Shown here: one piece after another, positions 1 through 8,822 of the stretch
Layout: every line of letters begins with the position of its first letter
How positions within the stretch are numbered: the stretch's first letter is position 1
NCBI RefSeq assembly: GCF_034343125.1
Contig: NZ_CP139957.1
Span: forward strand, 1,978,001 to 2,042,000
DNA: 64,000 nucleotides
From: Caldicellulosiruptor danielii
GTDB lineage: Bacteria; Bacillota; Thermoanaerobacteria; Caldicellulosiruptorales; Caldicellulosiruptoraceae
Direction: 5' to 3'
The notes under the pieces: model-generated
What the model saw: only the letters and a program-made list of their open reading frames with translations
Database searches by the model: none
Told to the model about the DNA's origin: nothing
Made by a program: the position numbers and the translations under genes

Positions 1-325
1 AATAAAAACCACCATGGTCATGCAAAACCACAACAACAGGATAAGGCGGATTTGAACTGGCTGGTTTTAAAAATGCTGCTTCGGATTCAATACCATTTAG
101 GTTAGCTGTTATTATTTCTTCTGTAAAGACTTCACAGAAGCTTTCTTTTTTGTTTTTCTCGACAAAACATAAATCCAATTCTAAATAAAGCAAAGGCTGG
201 AGTTTTTCAACAATACATTTTTGAAATTCAAAGTCACATGAGTCCAAAATTGGCTTTGCCCAGTTAGAGTCAGAAGCGCTTGGTTTATTATGAATACCAA
301 AATACCTTTCGAACAATTCAATCAT
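1..325 (-). CDS. Alpha/beta hydrolase family protein, N-terminal part (runs off window)
   Basis: Open from an ATG at 325 to the window edge, about 108 codons, with a ribosome site AAGGAAAG 8 bases upstream. The visible N-terminus is polar, contains no signal peptide, and the stretch just before the edge reads VVVVLHDHGGFY. A hydrophobic strand followed by HDHGG is the oxyanion-hole strand of dienelactone-hydrolase and acetyl-xylan-esterase-like alpha/beta hydrolases. The catalytic serine would lie outside the window, so substrate cannot be judged. The family assignment is inferred from this one motif. Confidence 0.55.
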   Translation of the reverse strand, partial: MIELFERYFGIHNKPSASDSNWAKPILDSCDFEFQKCIVEKLQPLLYLELDLCFVEKNKKESFCEVFTEEIITANLNGIESEAAFLKPASSNPPYPVVVVLHDHGGFY

Positions 326-389
326 TTTTGTTCTTTCCTTTCAGACTTCTGAGCCTGCTAATTTTTTGCTTTTATCTTGGTTTGTCTAT

Positions 390-418
390 ATTATATCAAC
401 AAGGTAAATAGCTGTTAA
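390..418 (-). promoter_or_regulatory. Promoter for the edge hydrolase gene
   Basis: On the minus strand TTAACA (413-418) and a perfect TATAAT (390-395) are separated by 17 bases, about 65 bases upstream of the hydrolase ATG. This fits a sigma-A promoter. Confidence 0.5.
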
Positions 419-479
419 GTTATTTTAGAGCAATGAATTTTAAGATTGATATAAGGATTTTAAGATGCAGAAGAAAGAG

Positions 480-508
480 TTGCAATTTTGAACATTTGAT
501 TTTATAAT
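480..508 (+). promoter_or_regulatory. tRNA-Arg(TCG) promoter
   Basis: TTGCAA (480-485), 17-base spacer, TATAAT (503-508). The predicted start of transcription is a few bases before the tRNA at 529. Confidence 0.65.
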
Positions 509-528
509 TTAAATGAAAATATGAGGAT

Positions 529-604
529 GCGCCCGTAGCTCAGAGGATAGAGCGTAGGACTTCGAATCCTGTGGTCGGGGGTTCGACTCCCCCCGGGCGT
601 GCCA
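529..604 (+). tRNA. tRNA-Arg, anticodon TCG
   Basis: A full cloverleaf can be drawn: acceptor GCGCCCG with CGGGCGT, D stem GCTC/GAGC, anticodon stem TAGGA/TCCTG with loop CTTCGAA (anticodon TCG), T stem GGGGG/CCCCC with TTCGACT loop, and an encoded CCA end. It reads CGA codons. It is a single-gene unit with its own promoter and a downstream terminator. Confidence 0.95.
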
Positions 605-712
605 GAGATAGCAAGGTTTTTTAAGCTCATAAGATTTAAAATATTCTGCATTTGCTAACATTTTGCAAACATACAATACAAGATAACAGGAGATAATAGA
701 ACACAACAAATT

Positions 713-739
713 AAGCTGAGCACAATGCTCAGCTTTTTT
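713..739 (+). terminator. Intrinsic terminator after tRNA-Arg
   Basis: Perfect stem AAGCTGAGCA / TGCTCAGCTT with a 3-base loop, followed by a T run. It lies 110 bases downstream of the tRNA. Confidence 0.75.
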
Positions 740-775
740 GTTGCGGTGGTTATGACAGAGTGTGGTAAAAAATGA

Positions 776-873
776 TTAAGCCTTCTTCTTGGAAAGGTAT
801 TTGTTGTAAAATTTTTCATAGTCAATATGTTTGCCTATACCAAGAAGCTGGTTTTGTACCAGTCTTTTTATTT
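776..873 (-). pseudogene. Short C-terminal gene remnant, unrecognised
   Basis: About 30 codons are open on the minus strand, with basic residues and ending in YLSKKKA before TAA. No start codon with a ribosome site precedes it. It may be the tail of a lost gene. The rest of 605-927 holds only the two terminators noted. Confidence 0.2.
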
Positions 874-890
874 TGTCTAATTAGAAAACA

Positions 891-922
891 AAAAAGGTTG
901 TTCTTTTTTAGAACAACCTCTT
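891..922 (-). terminator. Terminator of the DUF6978-DUF1828 pair
   Basis: A 10-bp perfect stem AGGTTGTTCT/AGAACAACCT (895-904 and 910-919) is followed on the minus strand by a T run. It starts 6 bases after the stop at 928. Confidence 0.8.
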
Positions 923-927
923 TTAAG

Positions 928-1701
928 TTAAGCTGCTAAATCCTCTATATAATTATTTCTTTCACTCCATTTTACAGGGATTATTGCATATTCCAAAAAA
1001 GCTCTGATTATTTCTTGAGGAATATCATTATCTTCATCATTTAACATAGCATATAATTTTGCGCTATTTTCTCTTGTCTGTTTCGTATCATTCCACGAAA
1101 ATATAATTGATTTTGTTATATCCTTCGTAGGATTATTCACAGCTTTTATAAATCTCTCTGGAGCCTTTTTGGACTTTGGTATAGCAAAATCAAATTTATA
1201 ACTAAAACCACTCTTACCAACTAAGTTAATATTAGCAACATATCTAATATCATGTGCTATCAAGAAACTTTCAACATCTTCTATAAAAATCGAAGCTACA
1301 TTATGACGTGATAGCATGAACATATCATTAACTGCTAATATTGCTTGTATCAAATTATGCTTATATAATGGAAATGTTTTAATATCGCACTTAGTTACCA
1401 AGGCATCTTTTTCCAAACTAACTCCAAACCCATTTAAAATGGTTTTCAGTATTTTCTTTCTTCTTTCTGTATTAATTTCCATCCCTGACATTTCTAAATC
1501 ACTTAACGTATACCCATCATCAGTTAAGATCAAATTATCTCCGTCTTTTATCACATATATTTGAATATAATCATTATGTCTATCCAGAAATGGAGTTGTT
1601 AGTTCAATAACATTGTCTTTTAAATTTTTAACCTCAGTATTTTCTTTTAACCATTTTAAATACAAATCAATAAAAGACCTCTCATCTAAAAATTCATTCA
1701 T
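928..1701 (-). CDS. DUF1828/DUF1829-type protein of unknown function
   Basis: 257 aa, no signal peptide or membrane segment. The N-terminal half (about residues 10-95) has the DUF1828-like pattern around DGDNLILTDDGYTLSDLEMSG, and the C-terminal half (about 135-250) fits DUF1829. Proteins of this type are small accessory genes, often discussed as toxin-antitoxin or phage-related; no activity is established. The start ATG follows directly on the TAA of the upstream gene, so translation is probably coupled. The pair has its own terminator and lies in a stretch full of broken mobile elements, which suggests acquired DNA. Confidence 0.65.
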   Translation of the reverse strand: MNEFLDERSFIDLYLKWLKENTEVKNLKDNVIELTTPFLDRHNDYIQIYVIKDGDNLILTDDGYTLSDLEMSGMEINTERRKKILKTILNGFGVSLEKDALVTKCDIKTFPLYKHNLIQAILAVNDMFMLSRHNVASIFIEDVESFLIAHDIRYVANINLVGKSGFSYKFDFAIPKSKKAPERFIKAVNNPTKDITKSIIFSWNDTKQTRENSAKLYAMLNDEDNDIPQEIIRAFLEYAIIPVKWSERNNYIEDLAA

Positions 1702-2142
1702 TTATGTCATCACCACCTGAACGATAGGTATTTCTTTGATATTGCAAAACTTGCAGAAATCAATAAATGCTTGAACTAAATCATCTGTATTACTAAAACA
1801 ATCAAATTCATCCAACGGATAGGCCCATTTATCCCCATAACCTTCCTTGTATATATGAATATGCGTAGGTCCCACCTTTGTACCATCTGGATTTCTGTGT
1901 GGTTTTGTGTCAATATCTAATCTGATTAATGTTATATTGGTTTGATACCTTTTGTGGTATGTACACCTCGTTAATTTTAAAGTTCCTTTTCTATTAATAT
2001 CTATTAATATTTTTTCCGAATTATTATCAACACAAATCACATTTAAAGTTAAAGAAGTATTTACTATTGGAAAATTAATTTTCTTCTCCAATATTATTTT
2101 TTCAGTTCGAATTAAATAATCCGCTAATGCTTGTTCAATCAA
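1702..2142 (-). CDS. DUF6978-like protein
   Basis: 146 aa. It starts with TTG behind a strong AGGAGG eight bases upstream. The central region has a histidine-containing stretch HRNPDG..VGPTHIHIY. This matches my memory of the DUF6978 family, which is regularly found directly upstream of DUF1828/1829 genes, as here. The two genes abut (TAA then ATG) and clearly form one transcription unit. No catalytic motif is evident. Function is unknown; a toxin-antitoxin or defence role is only a guess from context. Confidence 0.55.
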   Translation of the reverse strand: MIEQALADYLIRTEKIILEKKINFPIVNTSLTLNVICVDNNSEKILIDINRKGTLKLTRCTYHKRYQTNITLIRLDIDTKPHRNPDGTKVGPTHIHIYKEGYGDKWAYPLDEFDCFSNTDDLVQAFIDFCKFCNIKEIPIVQVVMT

Positions 2143-2367
2143 AATATGTTCCTCCTAAAAACCGAAAAGAACAATTACTTTAGCAAAATTATATAATAAT
2201 GTTCGCATTTTTTCTATCACAAAGTTAAACTTTTTAACTGATTGTTTAGTTTATACTATATCTCACCATTTCTATAAGCGTAAAGAGGCTGTCTAAAAAA
2301 GATGTGATATGCTCTCCTTATAGTAAGTTGAAAAAAAACTGTTTATTAAAAGAGGAGCATGATTTTT

Positions 2368-2502
2368 ATGGAAATAAAAGTAAAAAGGACATCTTAAAGG
2401 ATATTAGCGGTAACAAAGTATTATTTTGGAAGTAAGAAGAGCCAAATACAGTTAGCAAAAGAAATAGAGACTTATCAAGAATTTTGTGTATCCAATTCAT
2501 AG
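2368..2502 (+). pseudogene. Degenerate start of an unidentified transposase-like gene
   Basis: Behind an AGAGGAG ribosome site an ATG opens MEIKVKRTS, then a stop, then a further open stretch in the same frame (KKSQIQLAKEIETYQEF). It lies directly beside the decayed IS256 copy and starts about 80 bases after a GAGGCTGTCT sequence of a kind common at insertion-sequence ends. I read it as a second, older mobile-element relic. Confidence 0.25.
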
Positions 2503-2514
2503 CGCAAATTTGAA

Positions 2515-3511
2515 AAGCTGTAAGATTTCGTAAGTGTGGTGTTTAATAAGAGGTACCCCATTTTTCCATTTACCTCGCTTAAAGTTCTCTCTTTGAAGGC
2601 AAATTTCTCAAGAACCTCTGGTGACTGAAAATATCCACCCGACTTCATTCTTATTTTTCAATTATACTGTTTATGCTCTCTACCGCGTTAGTTGTGTAAA
2701 TATGCTTCCTAATTTCCTCAGGATATCTTATGTGAGCAAAGTAATATTCAGCTTTTTATAAAGTCCTTTTAAGAAACGAGAATATTTAGAAATGTATTCA
2801 TTGCAAAGTTGATTGAAAGCATAACAGCTTCATCAATATCAGAAGAAGATAATCTTATTTTGTCTAATTCTTTATTGAATTTTGATACTGCTTTCTTTTG
2901 TCATATGTCGCTTTACATTACGTTCAAGATGGACAAAAGCAAACTTAACATAGCATGTAGCCTGTTTGACTTTTGAGTTGTCCCTGATTTCACAGCTAAA
3001 TATAGCCATCAATTGAAAGTAGCAAGGCATTTTCGGGTAGTTCTCGTTGTTTGAAGAGCATAAAGTTCGTTTTTAAGGTCATTTTTGATTTTAGTTATTT
3101 TTCTGCTCTGAGTAAAGTAAGGCAAGGCTTTTAAGGATTTGGATTAACAAACTTTCAGAGTAACCATTAGCATACTGGCGACATAAGCAGAAGGTAGTAA
3201 GATGGATCGACTCTTTTGTATGGCAAGATAACAGGACACAGATGGGCGAAAATTGCTGGAACTTGGCAAGACTTGATGGTTCGAGGTTTCCTACTGGGCT
3301 ACCAAGCATGCGTTCATAAAAACCATTGCCTTTATCATTCTGGTTTTTTTCAAGGTAGACTTTTCGTTCCGATAACCCAATAGCAGTTTAACAGATGTTC
3401 TAATAGTTGTTTGAGGGCTGGACGATGAGTATATTCTTCAGAGCAGAACATGTTGAGTACTTGCTCAATTGCCATGTTCTTAGCTGTTTCAAAAATGATA
3501 TCTTTTGCCAT
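2515..3511 (-). pseudogene. IS256/mutator-family transposase, heavily decayed
   Basis: The N-terminus starts at an ATG at 3511 (MAKDIIFETAKNMAIEQVL) and the C-terminal landmark YPEEIRKHIYTTNAVESI can be read near 2690. Between them there are several frameshifts and stops. A middle piece at 3091-3309 (LGSPVGNLEPSSL, ANGYSESLLIQILKSLALLYSE) aligns by eye with the copy at 7.6-8.8 kb. Both are mutator-type DDE transposases. This copy is the more degenerate, so it is the older insertion and certainly inactive. Confidence 0.7.
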
Positions 3512-3684
3512 TGTAATCGCCCCCTTTTAATTTTTATCACCCGTTTATTTATTTTATTGGCCATATTGTCCCATCAGTGAAATGTACTTTCATAACTTCT
3601 GTATTTCTTACATTTGTCGTCAAATCGTAGCTTTCTCTAATGACCATGTAAAAGTAGCGATATCAAAGGGGTATAACTTTTTTT

Positions 3685-4276
3685 TTAAGCAATTCTATTA
3701 AACTCATTAGAACCAACATTATACCACTTAACCGGTCTACCAAACGAGTCGTAGTAGTTGAATTTCAGTTCAAGGGCCTCAATAGTTTTTAAAGACAAAT
3801 TAAAGACAGTTATATTGGCTTCAGGAATGCCTATTATATCATCTTCAACATAACCTTTTATCACTCTCAAAGGATAATTCCTGTTTGCTTCAATTAAAAT
3901 ACTTAAGATAAATTTGCATTAAGAAGCAAGGTCTTCATAAACTTTTTATCTTATCATAATAAGGAACTACTGCAATCTTGCCAGAGAAATAGAAAAAGTC
4001 TTTGTAAAATATGTTTATGTCTTTATACTTCTCCTTTGTGTATTTTACACTCTTAGATAACTCAACTTGTTAATATCAAAAAACCAGATTACATATTGTT
4101 CTGATTTAACAATTCTAAACTTCGCGGAATTAAAGATTTTCTAGTAAGGTAGTAGATATTACCTTCGATTTAACTGGATATATGTTGTTTTTCATCGTAC
4201 TGCTCTTTTGGATTGCAGACAAAGCAATATGCGACGCTAACAAAATAATAAATGTCAATGAAATTAATTTTTTCAT
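3685..4276 (-). pseudogene. Secreted protein gene, frameshifted
   Basis: A good start exists: GGGGAGG ribosome site and an ATG at 4276 opening a signal-peptide-like MKKLISLTFIILLASHIAL, but the frame closes after 48 codons. Further open pieces in other frames (SVKYTKEKYKDINIFYKDF; then FNLSLKTIEALELKFNYYDSFGRP at 3685-3870) indicate one original secreted protein of about 190 aa broken by at least two frameshifts. The last piece resembles the Ig-like domains of small exported Firmicute proteins. Confidence 0.5.
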
Positions 4277-4311
4277 TTAAAAACCTCCCCATGAGCTGGG
4301 TATTTTTATTT

Positions 4312-4352
4312 AATATTGGTATTTAGCATTTTACATAGAAATACCAATATTT
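4312..4352. terminator. A+T-rich bidirectional hairpin
   Basis: Inverted repeat AATATTGGTATTT / AAATACCAATATT around a 15-base loop, 29 bases after the stop of the 747-aa gene. It could serve as a weak terminator for that operon. Confidence 0.4.
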
Positions 4353-4380
4353 TAGATACACTGTGACTGTTAAATCAATA

Positions 4381-6624
4381 TTAACTTTTTAAAAGTAATT
4401 TATATCCCTCAAAATCATCGGTTTTTTTAAACTCAAATTGCTCAAAAATTTTAATACGAACATGTTTTTTTAAGTATTCCCGTTGCTTTTGTTCATCTCC
4501 AATTCTTATTAACCATTCCGGTGGACTTTTAATAAACTCTTCCATTAATTCTTTGTTTTCAGAAAATGCCTGAATGTCCATATAGAAGATGTCCTCAAGA
4601 TATTTTTCTTCTCCTTTATTAATTGGTGAGAATTGAATCAATTCGCCTATTTTTATTTTATTCAAAATTAAAATCAGTCTATCTATTTTAGGATAATTTA
4701 TCTCAAAAACAGGAATTAAATAGCTTTTAAAATCGTACCAACCAGCAAATCCTTTAATTTCGAGTTGTTTAATGTCTTTGTACCAATTTGGTTTAAAACT
4801 TTTTGTATTGTGAAAAAAGTCCCACAATGCAGCAGATGTTGTGAAAATCACTATATCATTTGGATCGTGAAACTTTGAAAATATTGGCTCGAAATCTTTT
4901 TCACCAATTTCTTCGCAGCTGTTAGTAATGTCATCAAGCAAATGGAAGTCTTCGCGTGCAGCAAGTGTCTGACCAATATTTTCACCTACACCGATATACT
5001 GAACATGCCATTCTTCAAAGAATACTTCTTTCTCAACAATGGTATCGATTCTAATATATTCCGTTTTCCCTCTGGCTATTTCTTTTGTTTTATCCCTATA
5101 TCTTTTGAAATACTTAATGAAAATGTCCCTCAATATTGCGTATTCATAAAAGCTTTTCAGTACTTCCTTTTTAAATTCCTCCACCTTTTTTAGACTAATT
5201 TTCTCTTCTCTAAGCTTTTTAGAAATTTGATTTGCTGCCTCTTCTTTAAGCTTTTTTAAAAAAGGCACAACTTTTTGGTCAAAAATCTCGTCTAACTTAG
5301 TTTTGTCAAAGCCAATTTTTGCAAGCAAACTTCTATCTTTTTTTAGCTCTGTTGCCACTTTTATCAACTCATCTGTAGAGTGTTCAATATCACTCAAGCT
5401 GTAAATATGTAATTGGGGTAATCTATAATTTTCAATTTGTGAATACTTGCCTTCTGCATTTGGCAGAAAATTTCTTAAGATATTAGCAAGTAGTAATATT
5501 AAATACTGACTGTAATATTTTTCACTTCCGTGATATCCTTCCCAAAAATCAAACCTTTTTTCAGATAGAATACCACAAAAGTAAAGTTTGACAGTCTCAT
5601 TTAATGTTAATGGGATTATATCAGCTCCAATCCATGAAGCATCAGAATCAGGCGGTTGTTTATATTCCCATAGGTATTTGATATAGTCGTACCTTTGACT
5701 AAATAAACAATATGCTCCTATGATAAATACAATTTTTTGAAGATTGTAGTACTTAAACTTAGAAACTACAAAATTTACTATTTTCTCTTCAATTTCTTGG
5801 GCAGATTTTTTTTGTTCATTATCTAAATTTGGTTCTATTATAGCTTTTAATTCATCAAATTTTTTAAACCATGCTTTTAAATTTTCTTGGCTATAAAGAT
5901 TGTTTTCTAACTCATCTAATTCTTTGACGCGTGCCTCTATTCCGTACTCTATATTAAGTTGATTATATTCTTGCCAATGCTTGTAAAAAATTAAATCTAC
6001 GTATTTTCTAATTCCAACTCCAAAGGAGTTTACAATATAGATGTTATCAACTAAATACGAAACCAGTACATGAAAAATAGGCGCTTGATTTTCAGAAATA
6101 ATGTATTTCACTGTAAATAAGAAATATCTATTAAACAGTTCTATATAGGAGACATGGAAATATTTGTTTTCACTAAATGGATTGAATATTATGTCTCTAT
6201 ACCAATATATTGCTGCTGAATATATAGAAGGATCAATATTACTCCTTATTTTTGCATTTTTAACTCCGGTGTACGTAATAACGTTAAGTAATCTTAGAAA
6301 TTCCTCGACAAATAGGTGATTGTCTGGCTCTTGGACAAGTTCACGAAGCAATCCCTTGAGCTGATAAACAATATATAGGCTTATCTCTTCATTGTTTTTT
6401 TGATGTGCTGATATCCAAATTTTTTTGTATGAATTCAAAAATTGTGTTAGACCTTTCAACTCTCTTTCTGGTCTCAGCCATAATCGTAAGGCAGCTTCTT
6501 TATTTTTTGAGTAAGTATCTATATTGGAATCTTGTATTTTCGTTGGCACAACATATCGCTCATAAAAATCCTCAGACCAAAGAAATGCCTCAAATTTCTG
6601 GGGATTTATTTTTTTAGGTTCCAA
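4381..6624 (-). CDS. Large cytosolic protein of unknown function (747 aa)
   Basis: I do not recognise the family. The protein is rich in aromatic and charged residues, mostly helical in appearance, with a lysine/glutamate-rich coiled-coil-like stretch around residues 420-500 (LKKDRSLLAKIGF, KKLREEKISLKKVEEFKKE). There is no Walker A motif and no obvious nuclease motif. It starts with TTG, with GAAAGGAT upstream, inside the last codons of the membrane-protein gene (19-base overlap), so the two products are probably made together and may form a membrane-anchored complex. The surroundings are accessory DNA (DUF6978-DUF1828 pair, IS relics, DUF499 remnant). Confidence 0.6.
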   Translation of the reverse strand: MEPKKINPQKFEAFLWSEDFYERYVVPTKIQDSNIDTYSKNKEAALRLWLRPERELKGLTQFLNSYKKIWISAHQKNNEEISLYIVYQLKGLLRELVQEPDNHLFVEEFLRLLNVITYTGVKNAKIRSNIDPSIYSAAIYWYRDIIFNPFSENKYFHVSYIELFNRYFLFTVKYIISENQAPIFHVLVSYLVDNIYIVNSFGVGIRKYVDLIFYKHWQEYNQLNIEYGIEARVKELDELENNLYSQENLKAWFKKFDELKAIIEPNLDNEQKKSAQEIEEKIVNFVVSKFKYYNLQKIVFIIGAYCLFSQRYDYIKYLWEYKQPPDSDASWIGADIIPLTLNETVKLYFCGILSEKRFDFWEGYHGSEKYYSQYLILLLANILRNFLPNAEGKYSQIENYRLPQLHIYSLSDIEHSTDELIKVATELKKDRSLLAKIGFDKTKLDEIFDQKVVPFLKKLKEEAANQISKKLREEKISLKKVEEFKKEVLKSFYEYAILRDIFIKYFKRYRDKTKEIARGKTEYIRIDTIVEKEVFFEEWHVQYIGVGENIGQTLAAREDFHLLDDITNSCEEIGEKDFEPIFSKFHDPNDIVIFTTSAALWDFFHNTKSFKPNWYKDIKQLEIKGFAGWYDFKSYLIPVFEINYPKIDRLILILNKIKIGELIQFSPINKGEEKYLEDIFYMDIQAFSENKELMEEFIKSPPEWLIRIGDEQKQREYLKKHVRIKIFEQFEFKKTDDFEGYKLLLKS

Positions 6625-7250
6625 AATTGTCGAAATATCCTTTCAATCTCCTCAATTATTTTCTTAACAGTTTCAGTTTCACCTAACTCAGCTTTTACAA
6701 GAGCAATATTTGTTAGCTTTTCTGTGACAAAAAGAAATTGTCGCCTTGTGTGTTTAATAGTATCATCATATGTAAAGTTTTCATTATGCAATAATATTTT
6801 TTCTACTTGCTTCTTTAGTTTTTCGATAAATACTTCATCAGTTTCACAAACATATCTTTTAACTAATTGTAAGAAAAAGAAGAATACTGCTATATTTGCA
6901 ATGAACCAAATAAAAATAATGAGTAAAGCAAATATATTTTTAACATATAAAAATCTCAATACAATTACAAAAGCTATATGTGGCAATAAAAAGAACAATT
7001 GAATTTTATATATCAGTTCTTTTGTAAAAAAGGTCGCTAATTCTTGGTCTTTGTATTTGTCTGCTGTCCAACTAACAATCTGAAGAGAGAGAGGAATAGT
7101 AATACCAATTAAAACTCCTTCAAACGTTGCTATATCAGATAAGAATGATGTATCTGGTACTATATTTCTCATCAAGTTTGACAAAAAAGTTAGCCAAGAT
7201 AAAACACACATAAAAAATATATCTTGTAAAAAATTAAGAAGATTATGCAT
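6606..7250 (-). CDS. Membrane protein of unknown function (214 aa)
   Basis: Four probable membrane segments: around residues 8-25, 45-60, 86-104 and 108-128 (IFALLIIFIWFIANIAVFFF). A cytoplasmic C-terminal tail of about 80 residues is charged and probably coiled-coil (VFIEKLKKQVEKILL; VKKIIEEIERIFRQF). The ribosome site is AAGGGTGA before an ATG. It is the first gene of an overlapping pair with the 747-aa protein. The membrane-plus-large-effector arrangement recalls many two-gene defence or stress modules, but that is inference only. Confidence 0.55.
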   Translation of the reverse strand: MHNLLNFLQDIFFMCVLSWLTFLSNLMRNIVPDTSFLSDIATFEGVLIGITIPLSLQIVSWTADKYKDQELATFFTKELIYKIQLFFLLPHIAFVIVLRFLYVKNIFALLIIFIWFIANIAVFFFFLQLVKRYVCETDEVFIEKLKKQVEKILLHNENFTYDDTIKHTRRQFLFVTEKLTNIALVKAELGETETVKKIIEEIERIFRQFWNLKK

Positions 7251-7297
7251 TACTAATCACCCTTGACTCACTACGATTTTACACACAAATTCACAAC

Positions 7298-7573
7298 TTA
7301 TTTTTCAATCCATTCCATCACTTCTGCTCCAATTTGCCTAAGAGTCTCTCTTATTGTAATATCTATCGCCCTTCTGTTAAATCCCTCTTGAGTCGAAGCA
7401 CAAATGTCTATTACAATTTTTAAGTTGCAATCTGGTGCAGCAGATTTTAAAGGTCCTATTACTCCTCGCATTACATCAGAAAACTTGTCCCATGGTATTG
7501 AAGCCCTAATCTTTATTTCTTTGTAATTGTCGGGTGTTAAAATAAAATTGTGTCTGATATATAATAAAATCAC
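7298..7573 (-). pseudogene. C-terminal remnant, probably of a DUF499-type ATPase
   Basis: About 75 native codons end at 7298: KEIKIRASIPWDKFSDVMRG ... LRQIGAEVMEWIEK. The pattern of an alternating strand, a promoter-like 'WDKF..V..GVI.PL' segment and a final helix with 'TIRETLRQIGA' resembles the C-terminal domain of DUF499 ATPases found in anti-phage islands. The frame continues to 7573 into transposon sequence, and the only possible start there (GTG) has no ribosome site. I infer truncation by the IS256-type insertion. Confidence 0.4.
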
Positions 7574-8822
7574 AAGGGAGGTTGGTTATAATGGACAAAA
7601 ATACCTATTATGAAACTGCAAAAATATGGCAGTTGAAAAAGTGTTAAACAAATACTGTTCTGAACAAGACCCTACTCGTCCAGCACTAAAAAAACTGTTA
7701 GAAGATTTACTTGATTGGTTTACGTTTTCTTAACGTGAAATATATCTTTCAAAAAATGATAATGACAAAGGTAATGGGTTCTATTGAGCTAAAACTTGCA
7801 ACACCTATAGGCAACCTTGAAATATCTGTCCTAAGAACTCGAACAGGTAGTTTTAGACCTCATATTCTACCTGAACCATATAAGAGAATCGATGAATCCC
7901 ATACAGAACTTCTTATGTCTTTGGTTATCAACGGTTATTCCGAAGCAACACTTTTAAATACCCTTAAAAGTCTTAATTTGCCTTACTCTGAAGGCGAACT
8001 TGCTAAAATCAAGAATAATCTCAAAAATGAATTAGACCTTTTTAAGCAAAGAGAATTACCTCAAGAAGCATTTGCTCTAATAATAGGTGCATATCACTCT
8101 GATATCAAAGATGGTTCAAAGGTTAAAAATGCTGCATGTTACATCGTCCTTGGAATTGATATAGACGGCAAAAAAGATATCTTTGGCATATACACTTTTT
8201 TCGGTAAAGAAAACAGAGCAGATTGGAATAAAGTCTTTGAAGATTTAATAAATCGTGGTCTTAAAAAAGTTTTGATAGTGGTAAGTAGCCTTCCCAGGAA
8301 TAACTGAAACAATTAAGGCTGTATATCCATATGCCGATCATCAACTTTGTCTTTTCCATCTTCAAAGAAATGTCCGAAAACATATGGCTAAAATTGATGC
8401 ATCAAAGAACAATAAAAGAATTAGACAAAATCAAGCTTGCTTCCTCTTTTGATGAAGCTACAGAAAAATTCGAGCAACTATGTAATGAATTTAAAGGTAA
8501 ATACCATCGGTTCATAAATACTATCTTACAAAAATCAAAGCATTACTTTGCTTTTACAAAATACCCCGATGAGGTAAGGAAACATATTTATACCACAAAT
8601 GCTGTAGAAAGTGTTAACAGTCTAAATGAAAAAATTAGAATAAAATTGGGCGGATACTTTAACTCAGTGGATGTTTTAGAAATCAACATATACCTGCAAC
8701 GCGAAAATCTAAAGCAAACCAAATGGAAGAATCCTGTTCCAATGATAAAAGCTCACATTTATGATATTCACCAACTTTTCCAGTTAAGCTACTTTACCCA
8801 GACACAAAATTCTTGACAAGTC
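7540..8822 (+). mobile_element. IS256/mutator-type insertion sequence, inactive
   Basis: The boundaries are approximate. The right end reads, on the minus strand, GAGACTTGTCAAGAATTTTG..., and the left flank near 7540 has the related AAAATTGTGTCTGA, consistent with degenerate terminal inverted repeats. The element sits between a DUF499-like remnant and a tnpB remnant and has cut both. Confidence 0.5.
7591..8816 (+). pseudogene. IS256/mutator-family transposase, frameshifted
   Basis: GGGAGG ribosome site and ATG at 7591, then MDKNTYYETAK and an immediate frameshift. Long pieces follow in different frames: 7711-8307 (ATPIGNLEISVLRTRTGSF, then the central domain around AACYIVLGIDIDGKKDIFGI) and 8331-8816 (C-terminal domain with KYPDEVRKHIYTTNAVESVN). 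Landmarks are in the usual order for a transposase of about 400 aa. At least three frame breaks mean that no active enzyme can be made. Confidence 0.8.

Noticed and set aside
509-709. 66-codon ORF over the tRNA-Arg gene (minus strand)
   Set aside because: Its middle is the complement of the tRNA; it has no ribosome site and is a shadow.
6532-7002. 156-codon plus-strand ORF opposite the membrane-protein gene
   Set aside because: Antisense to a gene with good start, codon use and membrane helices; composition is typical of a complement of helical membrane protein DNA.
7541-7573. GTG start for the DUF499-like fragment
   Set aside because: The codons upstream of about 7540 are insertion-sequence end sequence, and the region contains the opposite-strand ribosome site of the transposase.
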